A DNA stretch of 64,000 nucleotides from contig CP054936.1 of the NCBI GenBank assembly GCA_013364255.1, forward strand, positions 7,768,353 to 7,832,352, read 5' to 3'. A program made the position numbers and the translations under genes. Within the stretch, counting starts at the first letter, position 1. Each line of letters begins with the position of its first letter. Under the pieces are notes generated by a model. The model was not told the DNA's origin. It saw nothing but the letters and a program-made list of their open reading frames with translations, and did not search any database. Below, one piece after another: positions 17,505-28,791 of the stretch. The stretch comes from Streptomyces seoulensis (lineage in GTDB: Bacteria > Actinomycetota > Actinomycetes > Streptomycetales > Streptomycetaceae).

Positions 17505-18797
17505 TCACCAGGTGACCGGCAGCGTCCGCGGGCCGCGGATCATCGTCTTGCGCCGCCAGGCGACCTGGGCGGCCGGGACCGCGAGCCGCAGACCGGGCAG
17601 CCGGTCCAGCAGCGTGTCGACCAGCAGCTCGGTCTGCAACCGGGCGAGGACCGCGCCGGTGCAGTAGTGCGGGCCGTTGCCGAAGGACAGGTGCGGGGCG
17701 GCGGCGCGGTCGGGGTCGATGCGGTCCGGGTCCGGGAAGACGGCCGGGTCGCGGTTGGCGGCCAGGTACGAGACGTAGACCGGCTCGCCGGCGGCGATGC
17801 GCACCCCGTGCAGCTCCACGTCCTCCCGCGCGATCCGGGCCAGCCCCACGGTGCTGCGGTGCGGGATGTGCCGCAGCAGCTCGTCCAGGACGGGGCCGCG
17901 CTCGCCGGGCCGCTCCCGCGTCCGCGCCATCAGCTCGGGCCGGGTCAGCAGCAGGTACAGCATCTGGCCGCAGTTGTGGGTGACGGCCTCCCCGCCGATC
18001 TGCAGCGGACCGGCCAGGCCCACCGCCTCCTCCTCGCTGATCTCGCCGCGGCCCACGGCGGCGCCGAGCAGTGACAGGACGTCCTTGGCGCGGCTGTCCC
18101 GGCGTGCGCGGACGGTCCGCCGGATCCAGCCGTACATGCCCTCCTTGGCGCGGTCGGCGGCCTCGGCGCCACCGCACATGGAGATGATCTGCCGGGTCCA
18201 GGCGTGCACCTGCTCGCGTTCGGCGGGCGGCACCCCCATCACCTCGCTGACCACCGCGAGGGGGAACGGTTCGAGCACCTGCTCGACCAGATCGGCGGGC
18301 GGACCCTGCCGGACCAGCGCGTCCACCAGTTCGTCCAGCAGCTCCTGGGCGCGGGGCCGCAGCCGCTTCATCGCGCCGACGGTGAAGGCCGCCGAGACCG
18401 GCTTGCGCAGCCGGTTGTGGTCGGGCTGGTCGGCCCAGGCGAGCGAGCCGGGGCGCGGCTTGAAGTGCGGCGCCAGCCGGGTCACCTGCCGCCGGGTGAC
18501 CTCCGCGCGGCTGAAGCGCGGATCGTTCGTGACGAGCTTCACGTCGTCGTAGCGGGTGGCCAGCCACGCCCAGCCCTCACCGTGGGGCAGGCGTATTCGG
18601 GTGAGCGGGCCTTCCCGCATCAACTCCCGGAGTACCGGGTCGAATTCCGTGCCCGCCAGTTCGAGGGCGGGCCAGTCGCGTGGGGGAGGGGGCGCCGTCT
18701 CCTCGGGGAGCGGGGCCGGCGGAGTGACCTGAATGGCAGGGGCGGCAGGCCGCGGCGCCACCCGGTCGGGCGAGGGCGTGGTGATCTCCTGCGTCAT
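17505..18797 (-). CDS. Cytochrome P450
   Basis: The 430-residue P450 has the heme-ligand loop LSFGNGPHYCTGAVLARLQ (Cys379) and the K-helix ExxR (DELLRH). Its I-helix reads LQIGGEAVTHNCGQ. The acid-alcohol pair expected there (AGxDTT) is changed, with alanine replacing the usual threonine, which may alter proton delivery. The Pro-rich N-terminal 50 residues (APLPEETAPPPPRDWPAL) are longer than usual. I used the ATG at 18797, after a GAGGGTG box. No ferredoxin gene is adjacent, and it converges on the sigma operon with a 9-bp gap. The substrate is unknown. Confidence 0.9.
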   Translation of the reverse strand: MTQEITTPSPDRVAPRPAAPAIQVTPPAPLPEETAPPPPRDWPALELAGTEFDPVLRELMREGPLTRIRLPHGEGWAWLATRYDDVKLVTNDPRFSRAEVTRRQVTRLAPHFKPRPGSLAWADQPDHNRLRKPVSAAFTVGAMKRLRPRAQELLDELVDALVRQGPPADLVEQVLEPFPLAVVSEVMGVPPAEREQVHAWTRQIISMCGGAEAADRAKEGMYGWIRRTVRARRDSRAKDVLSLLGAAVGRGEISEEEAVGLAGPLQIGGEAVTHNCGQMLYLLLTRPELMARTRERPGERGPVLDELLRHIPHRSTVGLARIAREDVELHGVRIAAGEPVYVSYLAANRDPAVFPDPDRIDPDRAAAPHLSFGNGPHYCTGAVLARLQTELLVDTLLDRLPGLRLAVPAAQVAWRRKTMIRGPRTLPVTW

Positions 18798-18909
18798 ACA
18801 CCCACCCTCACCGCCCGTCACCCGCTTGTCGCGCGGAACCACTCCGGCGGGGAGCCATACGAGTGGCCGGCGCCCGGTTCGGACCTGCGGCGAGGTGCGC
18901 CGGGTTGCG

Positions 18910-18950
18910 GCTCCGCCCCCGGCCGGCGGGGCGCCGGGCGGGGGCGGAGC
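18910..18950 (-). terminator. Terminator downstream of icd
   Basis: An 11-bp perfect inverted repeat, GCTCCGCCCCC (18910-18920) with GGGGGCGGAGC (18940-18950), lies about 50 bp after the icd stop and before the P450 start. The 19-nt loop is itself GC-rich and may fold further. Confidence 0.6.
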
Positions 18951-18998
18951 GGGGTGCGCGGGCGGCGCCGCCGTCGGGGACGGGGCGTGCCGGGCGGG

Positions 18999-21374
<2,376 letters not shown>

Positions 21375-21764
21375 TCATCCGCCCGCCACCTCGCGTTCGA
21401 TCCAGCGGCAGATCACGTCGACCACGTACGCCCGCTCTCCGCGGGTCAGCTCGTGGCCCTTGGGGATGCGGTGCCAGCGCTGGAGGCAGCCGCGGCAGCA
21501 GGTGGCGGTGGCGTGCTGGGCGACGAAGACCGGGTGCCCGCGGTAGGGGGTCTGCTTGCCGTCCTTGTACGGCTCGGCCGGCGCCAGCCGCTTCGCGACG
21601 AGATCGCGCGCGTGCCACCGCAGGGTGGCGGGCCCGTGCGACTCGGCCGTGACGAGGTCCCGGCCGCGCAGCTGGAACCTGGCCCGGAAGGGCTGCCGCC
21701 CGATGGCGTCGAGCCGCTGGTCGAGGGCGGCGTACGGGATGGGGGCGTCGGAGGAGGAAGTCAT
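21375..21764 (-). CDS. DUF4186 family protein
   Basis: The 129-residue protein has RGHPVFVAQHATATCCRGCLQRWHRIPKG, the histidine- and cysteine-containing signature I associate with DUF4186. The His-Cys-Cys-Cys cluster may bind metal. Function unknown. The AAGGAG box is only one base from the ATG at 21764. The start codon sits in a small hairpin (21763-21778, ATGCTC/GAGCAT), so initiation may be inefficient or regulated. Confidence 0.8.
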   Translation of the reverse strand: MTSSSDAPIPYAALDQRLDAIGRQPFRARFQLRGRDLVTAESHGPATLRWHARDLVAKRLAPAEPYKDGKQTPYRGHPVFVAQHATATCCRGCLQRWHRIPKGHELTRGERAYVVDVICRWIEREVAGG

Positions 21765-21821
21765 GCTCCTTCGAGCATAGGACCGTCCGCGCCCCGCGGC
21801 CCGCGCCGCCGGCCCGCGCCG

Positions 21822-22910
21822 TCAGGCGACCCCCGTGCCCGCCTCCACGTCCGTGCCGCCGCGCTGGTGCGGTATGGCCACCGTGCCCTGGTGCAGGGCG
21901 ACCGTGCGGGTGGGGGCCGGGATGGTGATGCCCTCGTCGCGGTAGCGGCGGTGCAGGCGCTTGATGAACTCGTGCTTGATCCGGTACTGGTCGCTGAACT
22001 CGCCCACGCCCAGGATGACCGTGAAGCCGATCCGGGAGTCGCCGAAGGTGTGGAAGCGGATGGCGGGCTCGTGCTCCGGCAGCGCGCCGCTGATCTCGTG
22101 CATCACCTCGGCGACCACCTCCAGCGTCACCCGCTCGACGTGCTCCAGGTCGCTGTCGTAGCCCACGCCCGCCTGCACCAGGATGGTCAGCCGCTGCTCG
22201 GGCCGGGTGAAGTTGGTCATGTTCGTCTTGGCGAGCTGCCCGTTGGGGATGACGACCAGGTTGTTGGAGAGCTGGCGTACCGTCGTCTGGCGCCAGTTGA
22301 TGTCCTCGACGTAGCCCTCCTCGCCCGTGCTCAGCCGGATGTAGTCACCGGGCTGGACGGTCTTGGAGGCCAGGATGTGGACGCCGGCGAAGAGGTTGGC
22401 GAGGGTGTCCTGAAGAGCCAGGGCGACCGCGAGACCGCCCACGCCCAGGGCGGTGAGCAGCGGCGCTATCGAGATGCCCAGGGTCTGGAGCACCACCAGG
22501 AAGCCGATCGCCAGCACCAGTATCCGGGTGATGTTGACGAAGATCGTCGCCGATCCGGCGACCCCGGAGCGCGACTGCGTGAGCGTCCGCACCAGTCCGG
22601 CCACGACCCGGGCCGCGGAGAGGGTGACCACGAAGATGACCCACACGGTCAGGATCTGGTCGACGTGGTGCCGCACGCCCCGGTGCAGCGGCAGGATCGC
22701 GGCGGCCGCCGCCGCGCCGCCCGCGATCGCCGCCCACGGCACCACCGTGCGCAGCGCGTCCACGATGACGTCGTCGCCGCTCCATCGGGTCCGCTTGGCG
22801 TGCTTGGCCAGCCAGCGCAGCAGCGAGCGGGACAGGAACGCCGCGGCGAGCCCCGCGGCCACGGCGATGCCGGCCAGGGTGAGATCGTCCAGGGTCATGG
22901 CGCGGTTCAC
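21822..22910 (-). CDS. Small-conductance mechanosensitive channel (MscS family)
   Basis: The 362-residue protein has four to five predicted membrane helices. The pore-lining helix reads LLTALGVGGLAVALALQDTLANLFAGVHI, followed by the beta domain GDYIRLSTGEEGYVEDINWRQT and NNLVVIPNGQLAKTNMTNF, all diagnostic of MscS. A short cytoplasmic tail follows. It releases solutes on hypo-osmotic shock. Monocistronic on the minus strand. Confidence 0.95.
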   Translation of the reverse strand: MNRAMTLDDLTLAGIAVAAGLAAAFLSRSLLRWLAKHAKRTRWSGDDVIVDALRTVVPWAAIAGGAAAAAAILPLHRGVRHHVDQILTVWVIFVVTLSAARVVAGLVRTLTQSRSGVAGSATIFVNITRILVLAIGFLVVLQTLGISIAPLLTALGVGGLAVALALQDTLANLFAGVHILASKTVQPGDYIRLSTGEEGYVEDINWRQTTVRQLSNNLVVIPNGQLAKTNMTNFTRPEQRLTILVQAGVGYDSDLEHVERVTLEVVAEVMHEISGALPEHEPAIRFHTFGDSRIGFTVILGVGEFSDQYRIKHEFIKRLHRRYRDEGITIPAPTRTVALHQGTVAIPHQRGGTDVEAGTGVA

Positions 22911-23182
22911 CGGCGGCCTCCCCGGGGACGTGCCGCGGCGTACGAGGCCGCCGACGGCCGGATGTGAGGTTGCGTCACGTGGTCACCTGCTCGATTGCGG
23001 GATGTGCGAACGCGCCGCCGGTTGCCGGGTGACCCGGGTGTCCCGGATACGGCGCGAGCGCTCATCCTGCCGCATCCGACCGCGCGGTCGGCACCGCGCC
23101 CGCCCGGGCCGCCTCGCGCCCGCCCCCGATGGCCCGTCCCCTCGACGGCCCACCGCCCGGCGGCACTTCAACGCTCCGGCCC

Positions 23183-23947
23183 TCACTCCTCGCCGAACGC
23201 CCCGTGCCGTCCCGCCCCCGCCGCGAACCGGGCCGCGCCCTCGATGCCGGCCGCCAACACGGCCACTCCGTGGCGCAGTTCACAGCGCATCGCCTCCTCC
23301 TCGGACAGCCCCTCCTGGTCCAGGGCCGAGGCCCGGTCGCCGCGCAGGCACTCCTGCGGGAACCCGGCGATCCGGGCGGCCAGCAGCTCCGCCTCGGCGC
23401 GGGACCGCCCGGTCGGCACGACCCGGTTCACGAGCCCCATCCCGTACGCCTCCCGGGCCGGCACCGGACGCCCGGTGAGGATCATGTCCATGGCGCGCCC
23501 GGCACCGATCAGCCGGGGCAGCCGGACCGTGCCGCCGTCGATCAGCGGCACGCCCCAGCGCCGGCAGAACACCCCGAACACGGCGTCCTCCTCGGCCACC
23601 CGCAGATCGCACCAGAGCGCCAGTTCCAGCCCTCCGGCCACCGCGTGCCCGGCCACCGCCGCGATCACCGGCTTCGACAGCCGCATCCGGGTCGGGCCCA
23701 TCGGGCCGTCGCCGTCCTCGGCGACCCGGTTGCCGCCCTCGGTGCCGACCGCCTTCAGGTCCGCGCCCGCGCAGAACGTGCCGCCCTCGCCCCACAGCAC
23801 CGCCACCCTGGCCGTCCCGTCGTCCTCGAACGCCCGGAACGCGGCGGCGAGTTCGGCGGCGGTGGGACCGTCCACCGCGTTGCGGGCGGCCGGCCGGGAC
23901 AGCACGACCGTGGTGACGTACCCCTGGCGTTCGACACGTACCGGCAT
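23183..23947 (-). CDS. Enoyl-CoA hydratase/isomerase (crotonase family)
   Basis: The 254-residue protein shows the crotonase fold: GGTFCAGADLKAVG (first oxyanion-hole strand) and HAVAGGLELALWCDLRVAEEDAVFG (second oxyanion Gly and usual acid region). The C-terminal helix is shorter than in mitochondrial hydratases. It probably acts on short or branched acyl-CoA. An AAGGAGG box precedes the ATG at 23947 by 9 bases. It is divergent from the SoxR-type promoter of the ABC exporter, with 71 bp between its start and the -35. Confidence 0.9.
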   Translation of the reverse strand: MPVRVERQGYVTTVVLSRPAARNAVDGPTAAELAAAFRAFEDDGTARVAVLWGEGGTFCAGADLKAVGTEGGNRVAEDGDGPMGPTRMRLSKPVIAAVAGHAVAGGLELALWCDLRVAEEDAVFGVFCRRWGVPLIDGGTVRLPRLIGAGRAMDMILTGRPVPAREAYGMGLVNRVVPTGRSRAEAELLAARIAGFPQECLRGDRASALDQEGLSEEEAMRCELRHGVAVLAAGIEGAARFAAGAGRHGAFGEE

Positions 23948-24018
23948 GGGCGGCGGCCTCCTTCGGCGGGACGGGAACGGCAGGTTACTCCCCGGTCGCC
24001 CCGCCGCCCCGCGAACGG

Positions 24019-24049
24019 TTGACCTCAACCAAGATTGAGGTCCTACGTT
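24019..24049 (+). promoter_or_regulatory. SoxR/MerR-type promoter-operator
   Basis: TTGACC (-35, 24019-24024) and TACGTT (-10, 24044-24049) are separated by 19 bp, the overlong spacing typical of MerR-family activation. Between them lies a perfect 8-bp dyad, GACCTCAA (24021-24028) and TTGAGGTC (24035-24042), closely like SoxR boxes. The ATG of the ABC gene lies 7 bp after the -10, so the transcript is probably leaderless. Known Streptomyces SoxR regulons include an ABC transporter. Confidence 0.85.
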
Positions 24050-24055
24050 CCTTCC

Positions 24056-25963
24056 ATGAGCATGGAGACCACCGCCTGGACGCAGCTGCGCGGCGTCATC
24101 GACGCCCAGCAGGGCCACCGCCCCTTCGCCCGCGACACGCTGCGCCGCATCGGCGCGTTCGCCCGCCCCCACCGCCCCCGCATCGTCCGGTTCGTCGCCC
24201 TCGGAGTGGTCACCGCGCTGCTCGCGGTGGCCACCCCCGTACTCGCCGGCCGGGTCGTCGACGCGATCGTCTCGCACGGCGACCGCGCCGTCGTCGTACG
24301 CCTGGCCCTGCTGATCGCGGCGATCGCCGTGGCCGAGGCCGCGCTCGGCATCCTCGGCCGGCGGCTGTCGGCGACGCTCGGCGAGGGACTCATCCTCGAT
24401 CTGCGCACGGCCGTCTTCGACCACGTCCAGCGCATGCCCGTCGCCTTCTTCACCCGCACCCGCACCGGAGCGCTCGTCTCCCGGCTCAACAACGACGTCA
24501 TCGGCGCCCAGCGCGCCTTCAGCACCACCCTGTCCGGCGTGGTCGGCAACGTGGTCACCCTGCTGCTCACCCTCGCCGTCATGCTCACCCTGTCCTGGCA
24601 GATCACCCTGCTCGCCCTGGCGCTGCTGCCGGTGTTCGTGCTCCCGGCCCGGCGGATGGGCGCCCGGATGGCCCGCATGCAACGGGAGGCGGCCACGCTC
24701 AACGCGGCCATGGGCACCCGGATGACCGAGCGGTTCTCCGCCCCCGGCGCCACCCTCGTCAAACTCTTCGGCCGCCCCGAGGAGGAGTCCGCCCAGTTCG
24801 CCGCCCGCGCCGGCCGGGTCCGCGACATCGGCGTCCGCACGGCGACCGCGCAGTCGGTGTTCCTGACCGCGCTGACCCTGGTCTCCTCCCTCGCGCTCGC
24901 CCTCGTCTACGGCCTCGGCGGCTTCCTCGCGCTGCGCGGCTCCCTGGAACCGGGCGCCGTCGTCTCCCTCTCCCTCCTGCTGACCCGCCTGTACGCGCCG
25001 CTCACCGCGCTCGCCGGAGCCCGCGTGGAGGTGATGAGCGCCCTGGTCAGCTTCGAGCGGGTCTTCGAGGTGCTGGACCTCAAGCCGCTGATCGAGGAGA
25101 AGCCGGACGCCCGCGAGGTCCCGGACGGACCGGTCGCGGTCGAGTTCGACGGCGTCCGCTTCGGCTACCCGGCCGCCGACAAGGTCTCCCTCGCCTCACT
25201 GGAGGAGGTGGCGAGCCTCGACACCGGCGGCGGCGCCGAGGTCCTGCACGGTGTCTCCTTCCGCGCCGAACCCGGCCGCACCGTCGCCCTGGTCGGCTCC
25301 TCCGGCGCCGGCAAGTCCACCGTCGCGGCGCTGCTGCCGCGCCTGTACGACGTCGACGCGGGCGCCGTGCGCGTCGGCGGCGTCGACGTGCGCGACCTGA
25401 GCGCCGCCGCCCTGCGCGCCACCGTCGGCATGGTCACCCAGGACGGCCACCTCTTCCACGACTCGGTCCGCGCCAACCTGCTGCTGGCCCGCCCCGAGGC
25501 GAGCGAGACGGACCTGTGGGACGCGCTGCGCCGGGCCCGCCTCGACGCCCTGGTCCGCGCCCTGCCCGACGGCCTGGACACGGTCGTCGGCGAGCGCGGC
25601 TACCGCCTCTCCGGCGGGGAGCGCCAGCGCATGACCATCGCCCGGCTGCTGCTGGCCCGCCAGCGGGTCGTCATCCTGGACGAGGCCACCGCCCACCTCG
25701 ACAACTCCTCCGAGGCCGCCGTCCAGGAAGCCCTCACCGAGGCCCTGGCCGGCCGCACCGCGCTGGTCATCGCCCACCGGCTGTCCACGGTGCGCACCGC
25801 CGACCTGATCCTGGTCGTCGAGGCGGGCACGATCGTCGAACGCGGCACCCACGACGAGCTGCTGGCGGCCGGCGGCCGCTACGCCGAGCTGTACCGCACC
25901 CAGTTCGCACCGCGCCCGCAGCAGGCCCCGGCCGCCCCGGCGCCCCAGGAGGCGATGGCGTAG
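24056..25963 (+). CDS. ABC exporter, fused membrane and ATPase domains (likely SoxR target)
   Basis: The 635-residue half-transporter has six membrane helices (about 35-330) and an ATPase domain. The ATPase shows Walker A GSSGAGKST, signature LSGGERQRM, Walker B VVILDEAT and H-loop AHRLST. A roughly 20-residue insertion (KVSLASLEEVASLDTGGGAE) splits the first strand of the ATPase domain. It should export hydrophobic, possibly redox-active compounds as a homodimer, which fits SoxR control by such compounds. The ATG at 24056 fits a leaderless mRNA. The gene ends in a strong bidirectional terminator. Confidence 0.93.
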   Translation: MSMETTAWTQLRGVIDAQQGHRPFARDTLRRIGAFARPHRPRIVRFVALGVVTALLAVATPVLAGRVVDAIVSHGDRAVVVRLALLIAAIAVAEAALGILGRRLSATLGEGLILDLRTAVFDHVQRMPVAFFTRTRTGALVSRLNNDVIGAQRAFSTTLSGVVGNVVTLLLTLAVMLTLSWQITLLALALLPVFVLPARRMGARMARMQREAATLNAAMGTRMTERFSAPGATLVKLFGRPEEESAQFAARAGRVRDIGVRTATAQSVFLTALTLVSSLALALVYGLGGFLALRGSLEPGAVVSLSLLLTRLYAPLTALAGARVEVMSALVSFERVFEVLDLKPLIEEKPDAREVPDGPVAVEFDGVRFGYPAADKVSLASLEEVASLDTGGGAEVLHGVSFRAEPGRTVALVGSSGAGKSTVAALLPRLYDVDAGAVRVGGVDVRDLSAAALRATVGMVTQDGHLFHDSVRANLLLARPEASETDLWDALRRARLDALVRALPDGLDTVVGERGYRLSGGERQRMTIARLLLARQRVVILDEATAHLDNSSEAAVQEALTEALAGRTALVIAHRLSTVRTADLILVVEAGTIVERGTHDELLAAGGRYAELYRTQFAPRPQQAPAAPAPQEAMA

Positions 25964-25995
25964 CGGCCCCGGCCGGGGCGTGGGCCCGCCCCCCC

Positions 25996-26021
25996 GCGGC
26001 CGTCCCGGCCGGGACGGCCGC
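25996..26021. terminator. Bidirectional terminator between ABC exporter and YfhO-like gene
   Basis: Perfect 11-bp arms, GCGGCCGTCCC (25996-26006) and GGGACGGCCGC (26011-26021), enclose GGCC between convergent stops at 25963 and 26026. Confidence 0.8.
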
Positions 26022-26025
26022 GCCG

Positions 26026-28656
26026 TCACACCGGCTCCGCCGCGGCCCGCGCCGCCCGCCGACGGCCGCGCCGGCACCACAGCGCGGTGGCCACCAGACA
26101 GACCAGGGCGCCCGCGCCGACGGCCGCGCCCCGCAACAGGCCGGGCGGACGGAACCGGCAGCTGACGGAGGTGGCCGTGCCGTCCAGGGGCACCGCGATC
26201 AGGCCGAGGTAGCTCCGCGCCGGACGGGCCGGACCGGCGCCGGCCGCGCACGACCAGCCCTTGATCCGCGGCACCGCGAGGAGCGCCGTGCCGGTGCTGC
26301 CGGCCGGTATCCGCGCGGTCACCGAGTGGCCGCCGACCCGCACCTCGGTGGCGCCGCCGGCGCTCAGCTGCCGTACGGCCCGCTCCAGCCGGTTCTCGAC
26401 CAGGCAGCCGATCGGCTGCTTCGGCAGGCCCAGCCACCCGGTGTGGCGCAGCTCCACCCGCACCTTCCCGGAGGCCGGCGTCACGCCGACGCTCTGCAAC
26501 GCGGGCCGCGTGGCGGGCAGCTTGCCGTTGAAGTCCACCGGCCGGCCGCCGTCCATGGCCGCGGAGCCGATGAACGTCAGCGCCGACAGGTACACCCTGC
26601 TGCCAGGGGTGCACGTGGTGGCGAGGGTGACCCGCTCCTTGCCGTGGCGGACCTCGGTGGTCCGGGCCGGCGGATCGTAGACGCGGGCGCCGAGCAGCAG
26701 CTCCTGGTTGGCGAAGACGGACGCGCCGAAGCGTGCCGCCGGGTCCGGCAGGCGCACGTCGGGACGGACGGTGACCAGCGGCGGCACGGGGCCGGTGGCG
26801 GCCCGCGGCACCCTGCCGGGACCGCCCGCCGGGTCCTGGACCAGGCGGACGCGGGTGCCGACGGAGAAGATCGCGTCGGTCACCGGGTGGTCGAGGCTCA
26901 TCAGGCGCCGGCCCTTGGCGAAGTAGCCGTAGCCCAGCGCGGTCAGGGTGGTGTAGGTGGTCTGGGCGGTCAGGCTGCTGTAGTAGTTGCCGCTCTGGCC
27001 GCCGACGAGCATCGGATCGTTGCGGCCGGGCTCCGCGCCGGGGTCGGTGCGCAGCCGCGGCCAGTCGTCCTTCGCGGCGACGACGGCCGCCGTCTCCCGC
27101 TCCTCCCGGCCCAGCGGCGGCGACCAGGACCTGTGCTGCCGCTCCAGCCGCGCCACCCGCATCCCGGCCACCGCCGTCTCGCCCGCCTGGGCGGTCACCA
27201 GGAGCGCCACGGCCAGCACCGACAGGACGCGGGCGACGCGGGCCCGGCTGCCGGAGCGGGCCGCGAGGAACACCGCGGCCGCGGCCGACAGACCCAGCAG
27301 CAGCGCGACGGCGAACACGGGGTAGGACCACCGGTCGACGGCGTAGGTGCCGCGCGCCGCCAGCGCCAGGGCGGCCAGGACCGCGAGGCCCGCGGCGAGC
27401 GCGCGGGGCCGGGGCAGTCCGTCGGCGGTGGACAGCCAGGCCGCGATCAGCAGCAGGCCGCACAGCACGAACGCCTGCCGGTCGGTGACGCCGTTGGGCT
27501 CGGCGCCCGCGTGCCAGAGCAGATGGGTGGGCCGCCAGTGCAGCGACAGCGCCACGAGGCAGACCGCGGCCGGCCAGCCGTACCGGGTGCGGGCCGGCAG
27601 GCGGCGGTGGAAGGGCATGGCCAGCGCGAGGGCGAGCGCCGGGGTGCCGATGTACAGCGCGGGCGACTCCGTGCCGCTGGTGGCGGGCAGCAGCCGGGCG
27701 AAGACGTCCGGCCAGGCGGCCGGCGCGAAGGCCACGGGCGGGGTGGGATGGGCGACTTTGGTGGCCGCGTAGATCACCAGGACCAGCGGGGCGGCCAGTC
27801 CGACACCGATCAGTACGCTCCGGGCGGCGCGCAGCACGCCGGCCGGCCACTGACGGCCCCGTTCGCCGGTCTCGCCGCTCTCGCCGGTGAGCAGCCGTAC
27901 CAGCAGCACGATGCCCGCGCCGAGGGTGGCCATGTAGGCGGTGTAGAAGTTGGACGTCCAGGCCAGCGCCACCACCAGCGGCCCCAGCACCGGGCGCCGG
28001 CCGCTCAGCGCCCACTCGCCGACCAGGCACAGCAGCGGGAAGGCGAGCAGCCCGTCCAGCCACATCGGCACGTAGGCGCCGTTGTCGAGGGTCCAGCCGC
28101 ACAGCGCGTACGCCGACCCCAGCACCGCCGCCACCGGCCACGGACCGCGGCGCAGCCGCAGCAGCAGCACGGCCATCGCCGCCCCGGCCGCGGTGATCTT
28201 CGCCGTGCTGACGACGAAGAGGGCGAGTTCGACGCGGTCGGCCGGGAACAGCACGACCAGCAGGTCGAAGGGGCTGCTCAGGTAGGTGCCGAGGTCGCCG
28301 AGGAAGTTGGAGCCGTATCCGGAGTTCCAGTTCAGGAACAGGTCGCCGTCGGCGCCGCCGAGCAGCTCCTTGCGCCAGTAGGCGTGGAAGGGCACGTACT
28401 GCGTGCCCATGTCGACGATGTTCCGGCTGTGCGGCCCCAGCGGGTGGCTCCCGGCGAGCAGGGTCCCCAGGCAGAACACCGCGCACGACAGGAGGCCGGC
28501 GCCGAGGGCCGCGCGCAGCGGCACGCTGCCGCGTGCGCGGGACGGGGCGAGGGCGGCGAGGCGGGCGAGGACACGGCCGGCGCGCGAGCCGCCGGGCGGG
28601 GTGTCGCCGCCCTCGGACGCCGTGGAGCCGGACGGGGGTCTGACGGTAGCGGACAC
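26026..28656 (-). CDS. YfhO family polytopic membrane protein
   Basis: The 876-residue protein has about a dozen membrane helices in the first 500 residues, beginning with the YfhO signature NIVDMGTQYVPFHAYWRKELLGG. A large extracytoplasmic region (about 520-830) and a last helix before the basic C-terminus complete it. Characterised YfhO/CsbB partners glycosylate lipoteichoic acid or other surface polymers using lipid-linked sugars. I chose GTG 28656, preceded by GAGGA. It lies downstream of and co-directional with the GT2-polysialyltransferase gene (135 bp gap), suggesting a shared role in surface glycan decoration. Confidence 0.88.
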   Translation of the reverse strand: MSATVRPPSGSTASEGGDTPPGGSRAGRVLARLAALAPSRARGSVPLRAALGAGLLSCAVFCLGTLLAGSHPLGPHSRNIVDMGTQYVPFHAYWRKELLGGADGDLFLNWNSGYGSNFLGDLGTYLSSPFDLLVVLFPADRVELALFVVSTAKITAAGAAMAVLLLRLRRGPWPVAAVLGSAYALCGWTLDNGAYVPMWLDGLLAFPLLCLVGEWALSGRRPVLGPLVVALAWTSNFYTAYMATLGAGIVLLVRLLTGESGETGERGRQWPAGVLRAARSVLIGVGLAAPLVLVIYAATKVAHPTPPVAFAPAAWPDVFARLLPATSGTESPALYIGTPALALALAMPFHRRLPARTRYGWPAAVCLVALSLHWRPTHLLWHAGAEPNGVTDRQAFVLCGLLLIAAWLSTADGLPRPRALAAGLAVLAALALAARGTYAVDRWSYPVFAVALLLGLSAAAAVFLAARSGSRARVARVLSVLAVALLVTAQAGETAVAGMRVARLERQHRSWSPPLGREERETAAVVAAKDDWPRLRTDPGAEPGRNDPMLVGGQSGNYYSSLTAQTTYTTLTALGYGYFAKGRRLMSLDHPVTDAIFSVGTRVRLVQDPAGGPGRVPRAATGPVPPLVTVRPDVRLPDPAARFGASVFANQELLLGARVYDPPARTTEVRHGKERVTLATTCTPGSRVYLSALTFIGSAAMDGGRPVDFNGKLPATRPALQSVGVTPASGKVRVELRHTGWLGLPKQPIGCLVENRLERAVRQLSAGGATEVRVGGHSVTARIPAGSTGTALLAVPRIKGWSCAAGAGPARPARSYLGLIAVPLDGTATSVSCRFRPPGLLRGAAVGAGALVCLVATALWCRRGRRRAARAAAEPV

Positions 28657-28791
28657 GATTCCTCGGGAGTCTGGTGCGGGCCGCCTCGCGCGGAAGCCTC
28701 CGGCACGGGCTGCGGGACGTCGCTGCGGTCGGCCGCCGTCGGCCGGTGGGTGCGGGGCCGGAAGTCGTCGGTGGCCGGCCGGCACCGCATG

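Noticed and set aside
17505-18797. P450 as part of a secondary-metabolite cluster
   Set aside because: Neighbours are a sigma operon and icd; no synthase, ferredoxin or tailoring gene is present.
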